The notes under the pieces were generated by a model. The model worked only from the letters and a program-made list of their open reading frames with translations. It was not told where the DNA came from and made no database searches. From positions 28,423,960 through 28,487,959 of the forward strand of contig NC_092563.1 in NCBI RefSeq assembly GCF_037975245.1: a stretch of 64,000 nucleotides of DNA, in the 5' to 3' direction. Position 1 is the first letter of the stretch. Each line of letters begins with the position of its first letter. Source of the DNA: Apostichopus japonicus. Taxonomy: Eukaryota > Echinodermata > Holothuroidea > Aspidochirotida > Stichopodidae. Below are positions 54,017 to 64,000 of the stretch, piece after piece. Made by a program: the position numbers and the translations under genes.

Positions 54017-54963
54017 TATAAAATGATAATAAATAATAATAACAAGTACGAAAACAAGATCTTGGCGATTTTTTTACTTTGTTTTATATTCCGTTATTCA
54101 TATACATACATGACGTAAAGGTCTCTACAAGAGGGGAAACCATTGCCTATTACATTTGTTGTTGCGGTTTTTTTTATCAAGGAAGGAACACCGACCCACT
54201 TCTGCGCATGACATTCTTTTTTTCTGGGTCAGTTACAAGAAGACCCGTCACGGTTTCTGGACAACGTAATACCCGTGTATTAAAGAATAGAGAATCGAGA
54301 AAGACCTTGTATAGGCTACAGGTTCTGTAACATATACCTTGTTAGGCTTCGGATTAAATTCTTTCCATGTCAGACGTTTACGAAGCTCTATAGCTGTTTC
54401 GTCGAACTTGCTGTTATCCAAAAAGAAGCCATTTCAGTGACCAATTGGTAAGTGGGATCGACGCATAGTGGCTCCATTCGATAACTTCTTTGCTACAACT
54501 TTGGAAGAGCTAAACAAAGACTGGATCAACTTTGAGTAATCGGATTGCAAGTAGAAACATCCGATTGTAAGAGATGTTGGTATGTTTCAGTATAGTGACG
54601 ATGAACTACCGTAGCCGCACTCCTCATTTAAAGGGAGCCGAGAATCAGTAAACCCTTAGAAGAGAGTGAAAGGTACACGTTTCTAACCTGTATTAGCTCT
54701 TACGTTGGTAAATTGCTTTTAATCTAAAGGTTGCGATAGAAAGAAAAAAAAAAGATTTACTATTGACCCGGTGGAACCGGCTACATGGCCCCGATTAGGT
54801 ACCTCTGAAATAAGAACTAAAAGAAAAAGAGCAGCAGAATGGACCTATCAGAAATATTTCAGAAAATGAACAATCTGTTAACTAAAACATCCTTTGTTCC
54901 CCTTCATGTTACTAGCATTGTATATATAGCAACTTAAATCGAATGGAATAGTATGAAGGAGAT

Positions 54964-55341
54964 CAGTGGCGTAGGAAGGTACTTTTGAGTGGGGGGGGGG
55001 GGCTGAAGACTGATGGCCGGCCTGGGGGAGGGGTCTAAGGGGAGGAGGTGTCCCCCTCCCCTTTGGATCTTTTTTGCATTTCCAGGTGGCCTCAAATGCA
55101 ATTTGGTGCAATATAGCACACTTCAACCCACCCACTCCATTTTGTATATAATTTTGCATTTTCACCTGGCCTTAGATGCAATTTGGTGCTCCAAATGAGA
55201 TTTTTTTCTCATTTGGAAATGAAAAAGGGGTTTTCTGACTTGCGAAGCGAGAGGGGGGGGGGGGGCGGAATGATACTTCCGCCCCTCCATATTTTTCACT
55301 GGGGGGCTGGCGCCCCCCAGCCCCCGGTTCCTACGCCATTG
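54964..55341. mobile_element. hAT-type non-autonomous element, 8-bp TSD
   Basis: The left end is CAGTGGCGTAGGAA and the right end TTCCTACGCCATTG, inverted with one mismatch. AAGGAGAT flanks both sides exactly (54956-54963 and 55342-55349). The interior has G-runs near the left end and a phrase ATGCAATTTGGTGC that appears twice (about 55098 and 55170). No coding capacity. Confidence 0.92.
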
Positions 55342-58300
55342 AAGGAGATCTTTCCAATGCAGGTCGCACTTGGATTAAAAGAAAAATACAACGCGACGGC
55401 CTTACAGACAGACAAAACGGAAGATCGGTTCCTGCATGAAACTTCAGCAGTCGGTAGTGGGTCGAGGTGATATGAGTGGATGGAGTTGAGGGGGGAGGGG
55501 CAAGTGGAGGGGGGGTCGGTTGTACCGGATTCCCACTTGATGACTAAAGTGATTATTTCGTCGGAAGCTCCAAATTCGCCACTTGTTACAAGTCCACAGC
55601 GCCACTGGTTGGATAACTGAACAATGAGCAAATTTATATCTTACTTTACCCCTGTTTGACCAGGTGGGTATTTTCTAAGTTTACATAAAAAAAATCTGTA
55701 AAGAAACACAAAGGGATAGTAAAGGATTTCACCCTAGTAATACTTTGACATCACAGGCAACCATATCCGTATATAGAGGTATACAGCTCTGCAGGCAACC
55801 GTCTCATAAAATAAATATATGATCGATGAGTTTATTTATCCTCCAGAACAAGGAGAAAGGGGGACATGTGTAAACTACAAATGCCACTGTCTGTAGTACC
55901 CGAAACTTGGCAGACTTTCCCTTTAAGACGAGGGACCCAAATTGAGACATTGCTAGTTGAGAATAGATTCTGAAGCAAACATGTCAGTTCGCATTATCAG
56001 GGCACCATTGCAGATTGAACCGTAAGTCAGGAAATCACGCATGATATAACACGTATTGGCATTCAACAGTCGCAATACTTAGTTAATAGAGGGAGCGCTT
56101 TATCCTGTGCAGCTTGGAATGTCTCAGCCCGCTACTTGTACGTTAACGGAGTGAAGCATTGCAACTTGTTTTCCTGACGCTCCGGAATAAGATAACTAAT
56201 TTAGTTGCATTATTTAGGGGATCAGAGACAAAGAGGTTTAAAGATAGGAAGGGGAGGAGGAAGGGGTGGCTTAGAAGCGGAAAGTTACTCGAGGGAAAGG
56301 TGTAAAATGTGGTCAGTCGAACACTGCTTAGGGCACCAGAAAATAAAGCTCGGTCGCAAGAAATTTTTCATTTCACACACCACCGGAACAGAGAGTCCCT
56401 TCGGCAAAAACATCCTCCTTGATACTTTTAAACTAGATTGATGATTCCTGTTCTCAATAGTTAGTGCCCTTATGCAAATCGTATATCTTTATCACTACAT
56501 AGGATATGTAAAAGCGTTATTTAATGTCTTAGTTTTGTATTGTCATTTGTCCACGCACAGCCTACCAATATCCTACGTTCTTTATATGCCACCGCCATGC
56601 ATGCAAAAGCCATTATGATGAAGTTGGTCGGAACCTGGTGTCCCTCTCCCCTTTGAGAATTTTTTAATTGAGTAAGGGTCCTTATACGCAATCTGGTGCT
56701 ATATTTTGCAACTTGAAGTAACTTTATTTGTAAGAATTTCGGGCTTAGTCTGTCCGATATTTACGTTTTTAATTGGGGCAGACAAAGTACTTGTTTGAGT
56801 ACGCCACTGCACAGGGACATTTACTTTCCATTTTTCAAATATCACAGTGTAAGAGTTAGAAGCTAATAGAAACTCGAGAAAGATACCTCTGACAAACTGT
56901 TTTTTTTTTTAATTTTTGGAATGCTCAAATTTGAGGGTCACACTTATATGAATGAAATTTTCTGAATCAAATATCATTCAGTAAAGTAATTCAAAGCCGT
57001 AATTATAAAACAATGTCTCATTTTATTCAGCAAAATATAAAACGTTTATTTTGGTTAAATACCGTCAATATTGTGTCGTATCTATAACCGTGGTTCTATA
57101 CAAGTTGGTGAAGCCATGGATTACAGCTGCTAGATATGCTAAACTGGTCACAAGGGTTTAAAGATTCCAACACACTTTGTGAGGTTCTTTGAAGGTGTTA
57201 CAATGACACAAGTCGAGCTTTTCAACGAATTTTTCGTTACCTTAAGATCTTCCCTATTCCTTCTCATGTTTAATTTGATATTGTCAAACTTCTGTTTGTC
57301 TGATTCTTGAAGCCAAATTAGACCCCCCCCCCCTCCTCTTTCACACCAACACACCCCACACAAAACAGTGATCCAACCTTTATATCGAAGTAGAAAAAGG
57401 GGGGGGGGGGAGGAACACACACAAACACGTTTCGAGACTACGTACATTTATTGACTTTCACCTTGCTAAGCAAATATCTAAATACATGAAAGATTTGACA
57501 ATAATTAAATTTTGAAAGAGATTAGTTGTGAAGCGTTGAAGCAAATCTATATATATATATATGTTAAAACATCCTTTTAACTTCGTCAAAAAATTCTTAT
57601 GGCAAAAAGCGATCCGATTTCTTTGGTCACAAGTAATATACAAAGCAGAACTCGGACACTGAAATTTAAGACAACATGATCAAAGGTTAACATGATTAAA
57701 TGACATGATCAAAATGTAAGAAAACCATATTACAGTAATCCCCACTTAATAGACCCACAACTTCCCCCCCCCTTCCCACCCCCATGTACAATGTAATACT
57801 ATTGTGAAAGACACAAACAGAGGCACATAATTAGTTTCAAATCCGAATTTAAAAGTAGGTTGACGTTTAATTACGACAATTACTGGTTTAATTTTACTGA
57901 AGTACTGAGCACTCGCTTAAAACATAACTTCAGAGAACAACCTATGAATGTTTTTTAATGATTGCGCACACCACATGCTAAATAAGCTTATCAATAACAC
58001 CCTGAGGTAGTGTTTCATGGGTACACCCCCACACTCCACCCCCCCCCCCACACACACACTCCATTCAATAGGTTTCTATTTTTGACTTGTCAAGGAGTAC
58101 TCAGACCTTTTACAACGTTAAGTTCAGTGTGTGGTGACTGTGGTTATAAAAGTGATGCGATTTGTCTACGATATGAATATCATACATTAATTTGTGAACA
58201 AAAACTTTGTAAAAGGATGTCAAAATCTCTGTTAACAGTGATACTACTTATTCCCAGTTTCCTCCCCCACCATCCCCCTCCCCCAACATCCCTTCTTCAT

Positions 58301-59494
58301 ATTCTACAGACAATCAATTTTGAAAGAAAATTAAATTATACTTTGCCCATTAATCTATCTTGAAATTAAAGTCACTTACAAATTCAGCAATAACCTCCCT
58401 CAGAACCAAGTCTTTATATAACAACCAAAGTAGTTTTATTCAATCAGTGTGCGGTGATTTTGGCGAACAATACATTCCTGAGTTTACTTTAATGTTAAAA
58501 ATATGCATAACTCTTGTCAAGGCTTCTTGGAAGTTTTAGAAGAGAATTTCTCTCTGAAAAGAGAGTGGTGCTTACGTTTGCAATGGTTTACCAGTAATGC
58601 CAATAAATCTGTCTTTGTGTCCATCAAAATCAAGAGTACTTTATTTCATGAATTGCATTACCACACGGACAGCTCTTTGACCAAGAGTAATAATGTAACA
58701 AAGGGTATTTTCATATCTGTAAATTCTTACAAATCTTTACATTACTATGATAATATCATCATTGATGATGACCTCTACTTGACTAAAGTGACTTGTGTAC
58801 TTGACTGAGGCTTTATACAGAACTCTTTAAAATATTGCAAAAATATCGGTAGAATGGAAAGCACATGGTGTCTTGATTGTAGAGACGGGTAACAGAGGGA
58901 AATCAAGGATACACATCACATGAACCAAATATGAAGAAGGGTCAAAATATATCCTTTAAATGTAGACAACATATAACATATTTATCATCAAATTTTCAAG
59001 TCTTTTATACCAAAGTTTATGATTCTTATTATTATAAGTGTATCAATTGTTTGTTCTCCTGAAATCAAAACAAAATCTGTAAATGACTATTCACATTATC
59101 ATTATTTAAGAAGCCTCAATTAGCTTTAAAATGTCAAATATAAACCTTTCAGCCATTTTATAATCTACCTTTCAGCCAGTTTTATCTTGTTATGCTTATA
59201 CATGATTGTGGTAGGTGTACCAACAATGATTTAATTCATATAGCTCTGTTTGAGGAAAGCTGAACATAAAGATGTAAATGGTAAAAGAGGAAACAGAACA
59301 GCTAGAATGTTGAATTATACAAAGAGAATGATGTAAAAACAAAACATATTATTTATGACTATAGGAATCACACTAAGCTATTACTACAGCAGCAGCAGGA
59401 AAGGGAAAAGTTATCTTCCAGCGAATGAAAAATAAGAATTTTGAATAGAGAACTATGATAGAATGATATCGACTTGTATAAGAGTTAGCTCTTG

Positions 59495-60078
59495 TTAGAT
59501 AGCGTGACCTCCAGTCAGATAGAGTGACCTAAAGTTAGAGAGAGTGACCTCTACCTAGATAGAGTGACCTCTACTTAGACAGAGTAACCTTCAGTAACAG
59601 TGACCTCTAGTAGATAAGAGTGACCTAAAGTTACATGGAGTGACCTCTACTTAGAGTGACCTCCAGTTGGACAGAGTAACCTCCAGTAACAGTGACCTCT
59701 AGTAGGTAGAGTGACCTAAAGTAAGATAGAGTGACCTCTACCTAGATAGAGTGACCTCTACTTAGACAGAATAACCTCCAGTAGCAGTGACCTCTAGTAG
59801 ATAGAGTGACCTAAAGTTACATAAAGTGACCTCTACTTAGATAGAGTGACCTCTACTTAGATAGAGTGACCTCCAGTTGGACAGAGTAACCTCCAGTAAC
59901 AATGACCTCTAGTAGGTAGAGTGACCTAAAGTAATATAGTGACCTCTACTTAGATAGAGTGACCTCTACTTAGACAGAGTAACCTCCAGTAACAGTGACC
60001 TCTAGTAGGTAGAGTGACCTAAAGTAAGATAGAGTGACCTAAAATTAGAGTGACCTCAAGTTAGAGCGACCTCTACTT
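59495..60078. repeat. Array of GTGACCT units, about 20 bp
   Basis: The basic unit is AGATAGAGTGACCTCTACTT, with variants (TGACCTAAAGT, TGACCTCCAGT, TAACCTCCAGT). About 25 exact TGACCT copies are present. A CAGTAACAGTGACCTCTAGT marker recurs at 59592, 59684, 59779, 59894 and 59987, a higher-order period of about 92-115 bases. Confidence 0.93.
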
Positions 60079-62372
60079 CCTCAGTCATGAAATGATAGTT
60101 TGCTATGGAATGAAAGCCAACACAGAAAGAAAAATGGTAAGCAATAAAATATATCCTCATTACTTAGGTTCACAATATACTCTTGTAGAGGAACACATCT
60201 GCTGGGATGGAATTAGAACTGAAAACATGAATATATGAAAATAACCAAATTCTAAATCATTTGAGAGACAACTGAATATTAGTCTGGGTAAAATTGAAAT
60301 TAAAAAACAGGTAATTATGTGAAAATGTTAGAAAGAAATTGGTCTACATGATGAAAAATGAATGAATAAATACATAGCCACTCTGCGTCTGGGCAAAAAA
60401 AAAAATTCAAAAATGAGAAATATGCAAAATTTATGGTGAGGAAAACAGCTTTCATTACTAAAGTCTAAAAGCAGAAACCAAATAGACTTCATATCACAAT
60501 GTTTTACACCTGCTGCATAACTCGACGAGTAAACTGACTCCACGCTGGATTGCCATGACAATGTCAATAAATCTGCTGACTGTTGCCAGGCTACACCATT
60601 AGCAAAATTAAAACAAAACATTAGGAATTCCATATTTTGTTCTTTCTTTACATGAAATGCTATCAGGACATGGAGATCTCACTTGGTGGTGCAGAAAACT
60701 TACAACAAAGTTTTGAAAGAGAAAAAGAAAATATCTAAACCAGTCTCTACCGTAGATACAAATATAGAACAAGCAAAAACGATCTTAAGCAACGAAGAGC
60801 AGAATACAGCCCATCAGAGGGACAGCATTTATAAAGATTTCAACCAACCTCAAACGTAAGGTAACTCTTGATGTCACAGCCTGCTTGATATCCAAAAATA
60901 TTAATTTCTTAATAGTATCGCAAATATAAATTTTTTGTCTAATACCTTAAAAACTTTTACACAACAGTCCACTGCCAGCCTATGATTGATAAAGTAAGTC
61001 AGTGACACAAAAATTTCATCTGCAAATAAACAACACTATTTTTTCCAATTTTTCTTACTTTCTTGTTTGTTGTTCTTTTCAAATTTTTGTTTTTATCTCT
61101 TTGCCATACGACACTGATTAAACATTAATTAGTAATAGACCTCCATGAAGGAAAAAGAAAAAAAGATGTTAGATTAAAACTAAATATTCTTCTTTTATTA
61201 CACGTTCTATTGCTTAATAGATTGCTAGCACTAATTTTGCACGGCGGGGTGATTATTTCCTTATCCCACAAGAACCATGTTGCGTTACCTTTGAGCTGGG
61301 CAAGTTTTGAAAAACTGTAGGACAGCAGTGATATAATTCAATGGTGAGATTTAAGACACCAAAATAAAATGCATAATTTCCTTTTATTGTTTCTGAAAAA
61401 AAGATACGGTTTATAACTTAAGTTATAAGATATGGTTTATACATATGGTTCATAACATAAAGTAATGAATAAGTAACCACTTCTTTTGTTGTGATATAAT
61501 AAAAGCAGCATGCTCAAGTTTGAAATTCAACTTTTTCTGTCAAAGGCATTCTCTTTGACAAACGTTTTTGAAAATAACAACTTCTGAAACTGAAATTGAA
61601 TCAAGCTGCTGGAATCTTTCGAAAGACTAAAGTGTATCTGATATATATGCAAACATGCCTGTACAGCTGCAGATACAACACACAAATTAAAAAGTAATTA
61701 TAACAGTTTTGAAGCAACATTAGCATTTTGTTTAAATAGTTTAATATATTAAATTTACTACCAAAAGAAACAACAATTAATTTTTTTATGGAATTGAGAA
61801 AGAAAAAAAAAGTTTCTGTAGTATGTATAAATATGTGTTTGCTCATGTCAGTTGAATACAGAAAATTAGCCTTGCTAGTTCACAAAGGATAGTATTTGTG
61901 GCTTATGCCAGATCTTGAGCAGCCATAAAGAATATCCTACCTAAGTCACATACATGATACTGTCAGCACGGCAATTTTTGCCTTAAAAATTATTAAGAAT
62001 TATCATAATAATAATAGTAAAATAGACTAATCAATGAAAACATACATGTACATACATATTTATATATATATATATATATATATATTTTATATATCTTGAG
62101 AGTATATCTTGGAGTATAAAAATGTTCCTTGGCACCCCCCGCCCCCCAATCTCACCAACCTAATGTGTTTTTATCAATACATAATACTTCTTGCAAGTTA
62201 TATTATCTGGAATTGTATTTTGAAAAAATAAGGCTGGCACAGTGAAAAATGCCTTAAAACCTAACACCTAACAACCTTGGCATATAATAAAATCTTATTT
62301 CAAAATTGAAAATAATTCAAAAAACCAAAAACAAGTAAAGGTAAAGACAACTGGCAGGACACAGGTGCAAAA

Positions 62373-62378
62373 TTTATT
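62373..62378 (-). promoter_or_regulatory. Candidate ABCA polyadenylation signal
   Basis: AATAAA on the minus strand, 38 bases after the stop codon, followed by a GT/T-rich stretch. If used, the 3' UTR would be only about 60 bases. Confidence 0.4.
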
Positions 62379-62415
62379 AGTAAACAAAATATAAACAAAG
62401 ATAACAGACAACTAA

Positions 62416-62490
62416 TTAACAATAACAACAGCAACATCGTTTACTTTTCTTTGTTTCTGCAAATTGCTCCTTTGCAAAATTGATGAATAC
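62416..62490 (-). CDS. ABCA: ABCA last exon, cysteine-rich C terminus
   Basis: Acceptor TTGACAG. It reads VFINFAKEQFAETKKSKRCC, then CCYC and TAA. The first nine residues continue the conserved LEQVFINFAK motif. The final basic plus cysteine run is not typical of the ABCA members I know. Confidence 0.9.
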   Translation of the reverse strand, partial: VFINFAKEQFAETKKSKRCCCCYC

Positions 62491-63965
62491 CTGTCAAGAA
62501 GGGGGGAAAAGAACAGGGAGAAAAAGAAGAAATATAAGTTTACAAGCAGAAAGGTTATATTTCTGATTTAAATCATTTGTATAGTTTACTCTCTATTAGA
62601 CTGGACTCAACTATACAGGATAAGGAAGACTACTATCCCCTAAGACACAGATACAAACATGAGTTTGTATTAGTTTGCTCTCTATCATACTGGACTCAAC
62701 TATAAAGGAGATGAAGGACTACAATCCCCTAAGACACAGATCCTAACATCTGTTCGTATGCAACGTTTCTTTACGGTTTCTTAATATATTATCCTGTGAG
62801 AAACTAAGACACTACTTACTTGTTCCAGTGGAGTCTGGCTCACGCTGTAGTCTGTTATGTTGAGTCTCTCCTTGGACTGTTCCAATGAACCAAAGATACG
62901 AGACCAGTTCATGTTATCATCATAAACTTGAAATTGAAGGGTACCCTGCGATTAAAACAAAAGCAAAACAAAACGTAAACGAAAAAGTACATCCATGAAG
63001 AAGGTGTTTATGAACGATTAATTATATAATGTATAATAAATATATAATGTAAGATTAATAACAAATAAATACCATATATTAAAGTGCTGTTATCATGAAA
63101 TAAAACATGCTCAAGAGCACTGTACAAAAGAACCAATACCTGGAATATAAAATTACCAAACTTAAGAAAACTTAAAAGTAATAACAACAGCAGTAAAAGT
63201 AGAAACATGATATAAGACAGGGTTATAAACCACAATAAAGAACACAAATAAGATTAATGCCCATACTCAAGCCTAAAAAGATAAGTTTTTAAATGCTTTT
63301 TAAAAGTGTCAATAGATGTGATATTTTTCAAGTGATGAGGAAGAGAATTCCAGAGTTTAGGACCTGCTGCACTGAACGGGCAATTAATTTACAATCAATA
63401 TGACATTAAACGTGCACGGTACTACTACTGTGCCTTGTGTCTGGCAATTGTTATATTTGTATACAAACATAAAGACCTGCATTTCTCTGGGAATCAATTC
63501 CCTGCTCCTGGCTGGGTTGTATCAACATTGATATTGTGATCCCTGGTGACACCAACAGTAAAGACATGGCCTAAACAAATGGTTCCCGAGCAACTAAAGG
63601 CTGGATAGCTCAGCTGGTAAAAGCACAGGGTTTGTAAACTTAAGGTCAATGATTGGAACCCCTGTTATAGTTTACATTATAATTTCAATCTAATCCAAGA
63701 GAGTTGCTGATTGATAAGTGAGGGTCACTGCTGCATAACGAAATAAATTAAATAATCAAACAAAATAGACTATAATAAGACAAATACTAGACAAGAAAAG
63801 GGGGCCAGGGATATTAAGGTAATTTCTAGAGACTTTTTGATAGATGTTTGATATACCTGATGGATCTCCAACAAAGTGGCTCCGGGGAATGTAGTCAGGA
63901 TAAACTCCTGAACAGCCTGTGTAACTCCAGTGGTCTTTACAATCATAGTATAGCCTCTGCCAAAC
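62416..63965 (-). CDS. ABCA: ABCA-subfamily lipid transporter, C-terminal end (three exons)
   Basis: Exons 63965-63857, 62945-62820 and 62490-62416 join in phase to 102 codons plus a split one, ending in TAA. ABCA proteins are full-length ABC exporters that move phospholipids and sterols across membranes. The segment is the regulatory tail after the second nucleotide-binding domain: FGRGYTMIVKTTG, the FPGATLLEIHQ strand, GTLQFQVYD, IFGSLEQSKERLNITDYSVS and QTPLEQVFINFAKEQ. ABCA1 has the same order, with [30 protein letters not shown]. The whole protein should be near 1,700-2,300 residues, so most lies right of the window. The end is unusual, KSKRCCCCYC. ABCA1, ABCA4, ABCA12 or ABCA3 type cannot be settled from this tail. 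Confidence 0.93.
62491..62819 (-). other. ABCA last intron with 89-bp tandem duplication
   Basis: Two diverged copies of GTTTACTCTCTATTAGACTG with a following ATCCCCTAAGACACAGAT start near 62583 and 62672. Nothing else is seen. Confidence 0.85.
62820..62945 (-). CDS. ABCA: ABCA exon (GTLQFQVYD to PLEQ)
   Basis: Forty-two codons in phase 0 between CGCAG and GTAAGT. It contains WSRIFGSLEQSKERL and ITDYSVSQTPLEQ, the most conserved stretch of the ABCA tail. Confidence 0.95.
63050..63391 (-). mobile_element. LINE 3' end, reverse transcriptase tail
   Basis: On the minus strand, 63379-63272 encodes PFSAAGPKLWNSLPHHLKNI and TSIDTFKKHLKTYLF, then a stop. This WNSLP...FKKHLKTxLF tail is characteristic of CR1/L2/Jockey-type retrotransposons. 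The following 3' UTR has the AGTGCTCTTGAGCATG and AGCACTTTAATATA phrases common in such elements. All upstream coding sequence is missing. Confidence 0.85.
63599..63770 (+). mobile_element. tRNA-like head of a SINE or tRNA pseudogene
   Basis: GGCTGGATAGCTCAGCTGGT contains a near-perfect A box. The B-box position reads GATTGGAACCC, a weak match. An anticodon-like TTTGTAA loop lies between. The following body ends in an A-rich tail (AAATAAATTAAATAATC). The poor B box and tail argue against a working tRNA gene. Confidence 0.5.
63857..63965 (-). CDS. ABCA: ABCA exon (FGRGYTMIVKTTG to EIHQ)
   Basis: Acceptor TTCATAG, donor GTATAT. The exon completes one codon and then encodes 36 residues, matching the RFGDGY start of the ABCA regulatory domain and its FPG strand. 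Confidence 0.93.
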
Positions 63966-64000
63966 CTATGAAAGAAAAAAAAATAGAAACTTCTATTGGT

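Larger units (their letters stand above)
52441..62415. other. Intergenic region between APCDD1 and the ABCA gene
   Basis: The left part should include the APCDD1 promoter and any 5' UTR. It also holds (AAT)n, one hAT-type element and a TGACCT array. The right part may include ABCA 3' sequence. The open frame at 58503-58808 (101 codons, plus strand) matches no family I know and is probably chance. Confidence 0.7.
62946..63856 (-). other. ABCA intron with LINE tail and tRNA-like repeat
   Basis: It holds a LINE 3' end (63050-63391) and a tRNA-like SINE candidate (63599-63770). Sequence between them is unassigned. Confidence 0.85.

Noticed and set aside
58503-58808. 101-codon plus-strand frame
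   Set aside because: No recognised motif, AT-rich, isolated, no splice partners.

Overview
This is nuclear DNA from an animal. Genes are split by long introns with GT/AG junctions, intergenic space is AT-rich, and the window is full of eukaryotic repeats: tRNA-derived SINEs, 5'-truncated LINEs, short inverted-repeat transposons with 8-bp target duplications, minisatellites and long (TA)n tracts. The gene content points to an invertebrate deuterostome. The general sequence style, including many 'taggcctat' strings, reminds me of an echinoderm, perhaps a sea cucumber. That is an impression, not a proof.

Layout. (1) 1-10208, plus strand: the last six coding exons of GMP reductase (about 251 residues, C-terminal part). 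The first exons lie left of the window. Its introns carry an inverted-repeat element (4678-5041), a hAT-like copy (5900-6203) and a 23-bp minisatellite (6226-7119). (2) 10209-21342: gene-free. A CAGATCAGTCTC-type minisatellite is interrupted by a SINE and by a 2.5-kb repeat dense in AGGTCA motifs. (3) 21343-52440, minus strand: a complete APCDD1 gene, four coding exons over 31 kb, 499 codons, signal peptide, two APCDDC domains and a C-terminal hydrophobic tail. Its introns hold hAT-type elements, a LINE fragment inside a 50-bp satellite, a 0.6-kb GGAC/GGAT array and a second SINE. (4) 52441-62415: gene-free, with one hAT-type element and an array of about 25 TGACCT motifs. (5) 62416-64000, minus strand: the last three coding exons of an ABCA-subfamily transporter that continues beyond the right edge.

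The three genes do not form a functional unit. GMPR and APCDD1 converge tail to tail, and APCDD1 and the ABCA gene point the same way. They concern purine salvage (GMP to IMP), extracellular Wnt/BMP antagonism and lipid transport. Nearly all other long open frames are shadows of low-complexity repeats.

I found no sign of a new enzymatic or defence system. The most unusual signal is the repeat at 13806-16343, which carries many AGGTCA motifs as direct repeats with 1-, 4- and 5-base spacers, the geometry of nuclear-receptor response elements. Also notable are the layered insertions into tandem arrays and the cysteine cluster that ends the ABCA protein.
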